A DNA stretch of 9,383 bases from Clostridia bacterium. GTDB lineage: Bacteria > Bacillota > Clostridia > Oscillospirales > CAG-272. The stretch lies in the NCBI GenBank assembly GCA_017452335.1, contig JAFTMP010000259.1, positions 1 through 9,383 of the forward strand. The letters run 5' to 3'. A program made the position numbers and the translations under genes. The notes under the pieces are model-generated. The model was given only the letters and a program-made list of their open reading frames with translations. It had not been told where the DNA came from and did no database searches. Positions 5,124 to 9,383 of the stretch are shown piece by piece (the first letter of the stretch is position 1; every line of letters begins with the position of its first letter).

Positions 5124-5790
5124 AACGGTACCCCACGCCGCGCAGCGTTACGATATGCTTGCTGTACGCCCCCAAGCTTCTTCGAAGCAGCTTGATGTGG
5201 GTATCAAGCGTTCTGTCGTCTCCGTAAAAATCATACCCCCAAACCTCGCAAATCAGCTTTTCTCTGGAAAGCGCAAGATTTTTGTTGCGGATCATATAAA
5301 ACAGCAGATCGTATTCTTTTGGGGAAAGATCGGCGCGCACGCCGTCGATGGTGACGATACGGGCACTGAAATCAACAAACAGTCCGTCTGCCGCAAACAC
5401 ATCGGTATTTACGCCGGAGCCCGCATTGCTCACTCTTCTTAAAATCGCGCCGATGCGCAGCATCAGCTCCTTGGGCGAAAAGGGCTTGACCACATAGTCG
5501 TCCACCCCAATCTCGAAGCCATTGATGCGGTCATACTCCTCCCCTCTTGCGGAAAGCAAAATGATGGGTAGCAGGGGCTCTGATTTCTTTAGCTCCCGTG
5601 CCACGCTGAATCCGTCAAGCTCGGGCATCATAATATCCAAAACCACCAAATCGTAGTCATTTACCTTGCATTTTTCAAGCGCCTGCATTCCGTTTTCCGC
5701 TTCATCCGTATCGTATCCCTCGAAGGCGGCATATTTTACGATAATGGTGCGGATCGCGCTTTCGTCATCCACTATCAAAAGTTTTTTCAT
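5113..5790 (-). CDS. OmpR/PhoB-family response regulator
   Basis: This 225-residue cytoplasmic regulator has a receiver domain (1-118) followed by a winged-helix DNA-binding domain (about 130-225). The receiver has all key residues: acidic pair Asp8/Asp9, phosphoacceptor Asp52 in VVLDIMMPELDG, Ser80 in ILLSARG, and Lys102 in VVKPF. The DNA-binding half shows LSPKEYDLLFYM, SREKLICEVWGYDF and the closing THIKLLRRSLG with LRGVGYRFEG. The start is set at the ATG 5790, giving the usual KKLLIVDDE beginning with AAAGGA about 8 nt upstream. An in-frame start at 5910 would add 40 residues overlapping the htrA 3' end and is not credible. It follows htrA by 73 bp and overlaps the kinase by 11 bp. OmpR-type proteins bind direct repeats spaced by about one helical turn; such a repeat stands before htrA (7473-7488), so it may control its own operon. 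Confidence 0.93.
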   Translation of the reverse strand: MKKLLIVDDESAIRTIIVKYAAFEGYDTDEAENGMQALEKCKVNDYDLVVLDIMMPELDGFSVARELKKSEPLLPIILLSARGEEYDRINGFEIGVDDYVVKPFSPKELMLRIGAILRRVSNAGSGVNTDVFAADGLFVDFSARIVTIDGVRADLSPKEYDLLFYMIRNKNLALSREKLICEVWGYDFYGDDRTLDTHIKLLRRSLGAYSKHIVTLRGVGYRFEG

Positions 5791-5828
5791 AGCATCGTCC
5801 TTTCTGTTAAAGCGTCCTAACCAAAGGT

Positions 5829-5850
5829 CGGAGACAGTGCCCTGCCTCCG
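5829..5850 (-). other. Hairpin between htrA and the response regulator
   Basis: In the 73-bp gap, CGGAG-type arms (5829-5837 and 5842-5850) form a 9-bp stem with one mismatch that is a G-U wobble in minus-strand RNA, and a 4-nt loop. No T-run follows, so it is unlikely to stop transcription fully. It could protect the htrA mRNA 3' end or set different levels of protease and regulators. Confidence 0.5.
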
Positions 5851-5863
5851 ATCCGCTTTGAGA

Positions 5864-7426
5864 TTATTTATACATTTCAATAATTCTGATCTTGAAGGAG
5901 TATTCCTCAAGGGAATATCTGTAGTTCATAAAGCCGCCTGTTTGCACCATGCGGATGACCACAATGGTGAGTTCGTCTCCCACTTCTCCCTCGTTTACGA
6001 TCTCGTTGATCTCGGCAATGGTCTTGACTTCCTTGCCGTTAATGGATTTAAGAATATCGCCGTTTTCAAAGGTGTTTTTCTCATCCACATAGTCTACCAA
6101 GCCGTCGCTGACGGTGTAAAGACCGTAAAGCGGTGCGCCGTTGAGTTTTTCAACCTGCTTGATAAAGGAATCAGAAGCGTATTCTTGATAGTTTTCCTCA
6201 GTGATCTCGTAGCATCCCGTAACGCCGATGCCCTTTTGCAAAACGGTATCGTCATTCCGAATCATCTCTCCGATCACAGACTTGGCAGTGTTTACGGGAA
6301 TGGCAAATCCAAGACCCTCAATACCTGTGGCAGAGGTTTTGGCATTCACCACACCAATCAGATTGCCGTCGATATCAAAGCATCCGCCGCCCGAGTTACC
6401 GGGGTTGATCTGAGCACTGATCTGCATTAAATTCATTGCCTGACCTTCCACGGTGATCTCTCTTGCCTTGGCAGAAAGAATACCGTCGGTCACGGAGTTT
6501 GCAAGAATGCCAAGCGGATTTCCGATTGCAATCACCGTTTCACCAACCCGAAGATCATCGCTGTCTCCCAAGGAAACGGGCAAAAGTCCCGTCACATTGA
6601 TGCGCAACAGTGCCAAGTCATTTTCAGCACTGGAGTCGATCACGCTGGCTGAATATTCTTCGTTGTTACAAAGCATCACGGTAACAGCGCCTGCACCCTC
6701 GATCACGTGGTTGTTGGTCACGATATAGCCGTCACTGCTCCAAATGATCCCGCTACCCGATCCGCTGTCTGTGGAAATCGCCACAACGGAAGGGTTGCAC
6801 TTGGCTACCACGTTTACAATGGCGTTGGGATCATCCAGGTCTCCTGAGTTATACCAGGCATCGGGGTCATAACTGTCCGGGGCAGGCGTCGTCTCGTCCT
6901 CTACAACCGGCTTGGAGGGCTCTTCACCCGGAGTTACATAGCTTTCCACCGACACCTCTTGATCAGGCGAAGGACCGGTAGGTACCTTCTCTTGGTTCAG
7001 AGCGTCGATCAATGCATAGATCACCAAGCCGAAGGCAGAGGTGAGCAGCATTGCAGTGATGATCACTGTTACAAGCACGGCAATCAAAATGCCATGTCCG
7101 CCGCCGCTCTTCTTAGGAGGCTTTGCAGAAGGTTGCGTCTGACTGCTTTGCGGTGCTCCGCTTGCAGGATACTGAACACTTTGCGGTGCACGGGCATAGG
7201 GATTATAACCGTACGCAGGAGGCGCCGTAAAGTCTTTAGCAGGCTCTGTCGAAGCGGAGGGCTGACCGGACGAAACTGCGGTGTACGTACCTTCCTTTGT
7301 GTAGGGTGTTTGCTCAAAAGAAGGCTCAGCAGGCTCTTGCGCAAACTCCTTTGCACTCATATTCTCCACTTTATCGTCTGACCTATTCTCATCGGTCGAT
7401 TGGTTGTTTAATTGTTCGCGATCCAT
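5864..7426 (-). CDS. Membrane-anchored HtrA/DegP-type serine protease with PDZ domain
   Basis: This 520-residue protein should degrade or refold damaged exported proteins at the outer face of the membrane. Residues 1-110 are a cytoplasmic tail rich in Pro, Gln, Ser and Tyr; 112-141 is one transmembrane helix; 142-200 is an acidic Pro-rich linker. The trypsin-like domain (about 203-390) has the triad His240 (VTNNHVIEGAG), Asp270 (ENDLALLRI) and Ser345 (NPGNSGGGCF), with IGNPLG and GFAIPV as in S1C proteases. A single PDZ domain (about 396-495, with NGDILKSINGKEV) probably binds unfolded C-termini. The ATG at 7426 has AAAGGAG about 9 nt upstream. It is the first gene of an operon with the two-component pair, which resembles CssRS-HtrA stress control in Bacillus, though in Bacillus the genes are not joined this way as far as I recall. 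The long N-terminal tail is common in Clostridial homologues. Confidence 0.93.
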   Translation of the reverse strand: MDREQLNNQSTDENRSDDKVENMSAKEFAQEPAEPSFEQTPYTKEGTYTAVSSGQPSASTEPAKDFTAPPAYGYNPYARAPQSVQYPASGAPQSSQTQPSAKPPKKSGGGHGILIAVLVTVIITAMLLTSAFGLVIYALIDALNQEKVPTGPSPDQEVSVESYVTPGEEPSKPVVEDETTPAPDSYDPDAWYNSGDLDDPNAIVNVVAKCNPSVVAISTDSGSGSGIIWSSDGYIVTNNHVIEGAGAVTVMLCNNEEYSASVIDSSAENDLALLRINVTGLLPVSLGDSDDLRVGETVIAIGNPLGILANSVTDGILSAKAREITVEGQAMNLMQISAQINPGNSGGGCFDIDGNLIGVVNAKTSATGIEGLGFAIPVNTAKSVIGEMIRNDDTVLQKGIGVTGCYEITEENYQEYASDSFIKQVEKLNGAPLYGLYTVSDGLVDYVDEKNTFENGDILKSINGKEVKTIAEINEIVNEGEVGDELTIVVIRMVQTGGFMNYRYSLEEYSFKIRIIEMYK

Positions 7427-7455
7427 AATATATCACTCCTTTGTTCTATGTATAG

Positions 7456-7461
7456 AGTATA
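7456..7461 (-). promoter_or_regulatory. -10 box of the htrA operon promoter
   Basis: TATACT on the minus strand would give a start near 7449, about 23 nt before the ATG. No recognisable -35 is found at 16-18 bp (ATCCAT or similar), which is typical of promoters that need an activator. Confidence 0.55.
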
Positions 7462-7472
7462 CCCTTCCTTTG

Positions 7473-7488
7473 TGAAGAATGGATGAAG
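7473..7488 (-). promoter_or_regulatory. Candidate response-regulator box: TGAAG direct repeat, 11-bp period
   Basis: TGAAG at 7473-7477 recurs at 7484-7488 (CTTCA twice on the minus strand). The 11-bp step is about one helical turn, the spacing known for OmpR/PhoB-type regulators. It occupies the position where the -35 would lie for the -10 at 7456-7461, so the regulator encoded downstream may switch on its own operon. Confidence 0.4.
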
Positions 7489-7610
7489 TTTCAGGGAAAA
7501 CTGATTGAATGTTTGTAGTTTTTACAAAAAACATAGATGGTTCTCCGCTGACTCATATATTTTACCCCCTTTTTTCCTGCTTGTCAAGAATAAGTGGTAA
7601 AAAAAGAAAA

Positions 7611-7616
7611 TATAAT
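7611..7616 (+). promoter_or_regulatory. TATAAT box upstream of the SpoIID-domain gene
   Basis: A perfect TATAAT lies on the plus strand, about 85 bp before the ATG at 7701. The nearest -35-like hexamer, TTGTCA (7581-7586), is 24 bp away, too far for sigma-A. A sporulation sigma factor is possible because SpoIID genes are sigma-E controlled in spore formers, but no clear sigma-E match is visible. Confidence 0.4.
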
Positions 7617-7700
7617 TGCTAAAGACAAGCCTTTTTGAAATTAAAACAGCTTGATAAAATAACAGACACTACGTTTTGTGTCGGAAGGATTAAAGATTAT

Positions 7701-9113
7701 ATGAAAAGCCAAACGGTAAAACTGATCGGTGCCTCAATTTTTGCGGCACTTCTGCTGTTCTTTTTGATCGCATTCTCCCCCGCAAATCGCATGCAAGACG
7801 CACATACCCCCGATCCCGAAAGCCCTTCTGTCAATACGGAGCAATCTCCGAGCGTATCTGACAAGGAGCCCTGTGAAAGCACACCCGTTACGGAGAATCA
7901 AGAAAACAGTCCCTCCGAGCTTTTGGGAAACGGTTCCAATCATTTGAATAACAAACCTCAGGTCGACATGGTCACGCCCGTGACCCCCGTTGTCCCCTCT
8001 CCCGAACCGCTTCCCGTGCCCACGCCTGAGCCCACACCCATCCCCACACCAACGCCCTCTGTAACGCCTACGCCGGTTCCTTCCCCCGAGCCCTCGCCCG
8101 AACCTCTGCCGGTTCCTTCCCCCGAGCCCTCGCCGGAGCCCTCGCCCGAACCTCTGCCGGTTCCTTCTCCCGAGCCTTCGCCGGAGCCCTCGCCCGAGCC
8201 TGTGCCGGTTCCTTCCCCCGAGCCTTCACCGGAGCCTGTACCCTCCCCGTCCCCCGAGCCAGAGGAAACGATGCTCACCGTGCTAAACACCACAACTGGT
8301 AAGGTGGAAACGATTCCTCTTGAGGATTTTGTATTAAGAGCGCTGGCTGCCGAAATGACGGCGTATGCCGACTCCATGGAAGCACTGAAGGCGCAAGCTG
8401 TGGCGATCCGCAGCTATGTGCTTGCCAAATCAAAGACCGTCTACAAGTCTCATAAGGGTGCTCAGATCTGCGATGACTACGGTCACTGCATGGCATGCAA
8501 GACACCTAAAGAGTACTCCAAAATGTACGAAGTATACAGAACGCGCTACGAACAGGCTGTGCGCGAAACTGCCGGACAGGTACTTACCTACAAGGGCGAG
8601 ATCGCTTTCACTTATTTTCACTGGTGTTCCTATAACAAAACAGAAAGCTATTCCGACGGTATGGGCGGTGGAAAGGATATTCCTTATCTCGTGCCCGTAG
8701 ACAGTCCTGTTACATCGGGCTTTGACATGGTACAGCGCAAGAGCTATCAAAGCCAAAAGCTGCTTGAAAAGCTTTTCGGAAAAACCCAAGCAGCAAAACT
8801 AATAGCAAGCAATGCTCTTCCTCTTGGAAATCTGACTAAAACTGCCGGTGGGAACGTGTCCGAGGTGGAGATTTACGGCGTTACTGTAAAAGCTTCCGCA
8901 ATCCGCTCCGCCCTCTCATTGAAATCCACCGACTTTACCCTTTCCTACGATTTTGAAACGGACACCTTTGTTTTTGTGGTGTTGGGATCGGGACACGGCG
9001 TTGGACTGAGTCAAGAGGGTGCACGCGCTTACTCCCAGCAAGGAAAAAGCTACACCTGGATCCTCCATCATTATTACCCCGGAACGATTTTGACCACATA
9101 TACCGAGGATTGA
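7701..9113 (+). CDS. Membrane-anchored SpoIID/LytB-domain glycan hydrolase with PSPEP-repeat spacer
   Basis: This 470-residue exported protein begins with a transmembrane anchor (about 7-26), then a Ser/Thr/Glu-rich stretch, a Pro-rich spacer (about 92-188, mostly PSPEP and PVP units), and a SpoIID domain (about 190-470). SpoIID is a lytic transglycosylase that cuts peptidoglycan glycan strands stripped of stem peptides during engulfment. The catalytic Glu of the AAEM motif is Glu218. His251, Cys257, His262 and Cys263 match, residue for residue in spacing, the zinc ligands I recall from Clostridioides difficile SpoIID (Glu101, His134, Cys140, His145, Cys146). The closing GSGHGVGLSQEGARA is the SpoIID/LytB signature. 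The start is the ATG at 7701 with GGAAGGA at about 11 nt; a TTG at 7635 has no binding site. The Pro spacer, missing from ordinary SpoIID, may hold the enzyme out in the wall. No other spo gene is near, so vegetative wall work is as likely as sporulation. Confidence 0.9.
   Translation: MKSQTVKLIGASIFAALLLFFLIAFSPANRMQDAHTPDPESPSVNTEQSPSVSDKEPCESTPVTENQENSPSELLGNGSNHLNNKPQVDMVTPVTPVVPSPEPLPVPTPEPTPIPTPTPSVTPTPVPSPEPSPEPLPVPSPEPSPEPSPEPLPVPSPEPSPEPSPEPVPVPSPEPSPEPVPSPSPEPEETMLTVLNTTTGKVETIPLEDFVLRALAAEMTAYADSMEALKAQAVAIRSYVLAKSKTVYKSHKGAQICDDYGHCMACKTPKEYSKMYEVYRTRYEQAVRETAGQVLTYKGEIAFTYFHWCSYNKTESYSDGMGGGKDIPYLVPVDSPVTSGFDMVQRKSYQSQKLLEKLFGKTQAAKLIASNALPLGNLTKTAGGNVSEVEIYGVTVKASAIRSALSLKSTDFTLSYDFETDTFVFVVLGSGHGVGLSQEGARAYSQQGKSYTWILHHYYPGTILTTYTED
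8103..8234 (+). repeat. 48-bp in-frame tandem repeat encoding PSPEP units
   Basis: Two 48-bp units (8103-8150 and 8151-8198) and a 36-bp shortened unit (8199-8234) encode PLPVPSPEP-type 16-residue repeats. Copies differ mostly at third codon positions. The wider Pro-rich, GC-rich tract runs from about 7970 to 8265. Unit number may vary between strains by slippage or recombination, changing the length of the spacer. Confidence 0.85.
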
Positions 9114-9240
9114 TTTTTAAAAGCTGATACCTTTTTAATACTTTGCCGGCACCTCTTTTTTTTGGACCGCATTTGGTTTTTTCGCAAATATTACTTCACA
9201 TAATGCGCTGTTTTTTGCAAAGGATAACTGTTGTGAGGCG

Positions 9241-9256
9241 AAGCGTTTTTACGCTT
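9241..9256. other. Small hairpin before the right-edge gene
   Basis: AAGCGT (9241-9246) and ACGCTT (9251-9256) pair around a TTTT loop, followed by TTCCC and no T-run. The stem is short. It may be a weak terminator for the SpoIID-domain gene or a leader structure of the next gene. The 9114-9240 stretch before it holds T-rich tracts but no strong terminator that I can see. Confidence 0.3.
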
Positions 9257-9289
9257 TCCCTTATAAAAAACAAATTGAGGTAAAGTAAA

Positions 9290-9383
9290 TTGAGACTGAA
9301 ACTGCGCAGTAGCACCATACACCGTTCCGTCCTTCAATTATTTGCCGCAACCCTTGCACTCTTTATGATCTTTCCTTTGACAA
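9290..9383 (+). CDS. 5' end of an exported or membrane protein (cut by window edge)
   Basis: The frame opens with a TTG at 9290, preceded by a GAGG site (9277-9280) at 9-nt spacing. It encodes 31 residues before the window ends: a basic N-region (MRLKLRSSTIHRS) and then a hydrophobic stretch (VLQLFAATLALFMIFPLT). This is the shape of a signal peptide or first membrane helix, so the product is probably exported. The function cannot be told from this fragment. A TATAAA at 9262-9267 could be its -10, without a clear -35. It follows the SpoIID-domain gene by 176 bp on the same strand and might be a further envelope gene. Confidence 0.6.
   Translation, partial: MRLKLRSSTIHRSVLQLFAATLALFMIFPLT

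Noticed and set aside
5791..5910. 40-residue N-terminal extension of the response regulator
   Set aside because: Receiver domains begin with KKLLIVDDE directly after the ATG at 5790, which has its own binding site. The extension would overlap the htrA stop and the intergenic hairpin.
5666..6430. 254-residue open frame antisense to the response regulator and htrA
   Set aside because: It covers two well-supported genes on the other strand and shows no domain of its own.
7635..7700. TTG start 22 codons upstream for the SpoIID-domain protein
   Set aside because: No binding site precedes it. ATG 7701 has GGAAGGA and starts right before the membrane anchor.
8103..8234. CRISPR-like array
   Set aside because: The repeated units are directly adjacent, in frame and without unique spacers. 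They encode a Pro-rich protein spacer.
7958..8377. 139-residue Gly/Ser/Glu repeat protein on the minus strand
   Set aside because: It is the antisense reading of the PSPEP repeat tract; the repeat lacks stops in several frames.

Overview
The window looks like chromosome from a Gram-positive, low-to-mid GC member of the Clostridia (Firmicutes). The grounds are textbook sigma-A promoters (TTGACA, 17 bp, TATAAT), strong AGGAGG-type ribosome binding sites, GTG and TTG starts, intrinsic hairpin-plus-T terminators, and the gene content: an XRE regulator with helical repeats, ArsR-DUF2087, an OmpR-type two-component pair with a membrane HtrA protease, and a SpoIID-domain protein. Genus cannot be set from the sequence alone. 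I see no tRNA, rRNA gene, CRISPR array, transposase or integrase in the window.

Layout. 1-355 has no convincing gene. It holds a leftward sigma-A promoter and a second extended -10, both firing out of the window, plus two hairpin terminators. 356-1594 (minus strand) is a tight three-gene operon: an unrecognised helical protein, an ArsR-type regulator with a DUF2087 tail, and a 67-residue stand-alone XRE DNA-binding protein, read from a consensus promoter at 1642-1670. 1730-2536 (minus) is a larger XRE regulator with its own promoter. 2786-3402 (plus) is a Phd-Doc type II toxin-antitoxin pair with an inverted-repeat operator over its -35 box and a strong terminator. 3639-7426 (minus) is an operon htrA - response regulator - sensor kinase, ending in an intrinsic terminator. 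7701-9113 (plus, divergent from htrA) is a membrane-anchored SpoIID-domain glycan hydrolase with a long PSPEP-repeat spacer. 9290 to the right end is the start of another exported protein, cut by the window edge.

How they fit. The right half is envelope biology. A surface protease sits in one operon with a two-component system, resembling the known CssRS-HtrA type of protein-quality control, and faces a peptidoglycan-glycan-cleaving enzyme. The left half is a cluster of small regulators plus an addiction module, with palindromes at transcription starts that suggest autoregulation. Most of this belongs to known families. The points that may be new are the unrecognised protein coupled to ArsR-DUF2087, a Gly-to-Val change in the kinase G1 box, an 11-bp direct repeat in place of a -35 before htrA, and alternative hairpins behind an extended -10 near 3560. 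I did not find a clearly unprecedented system.
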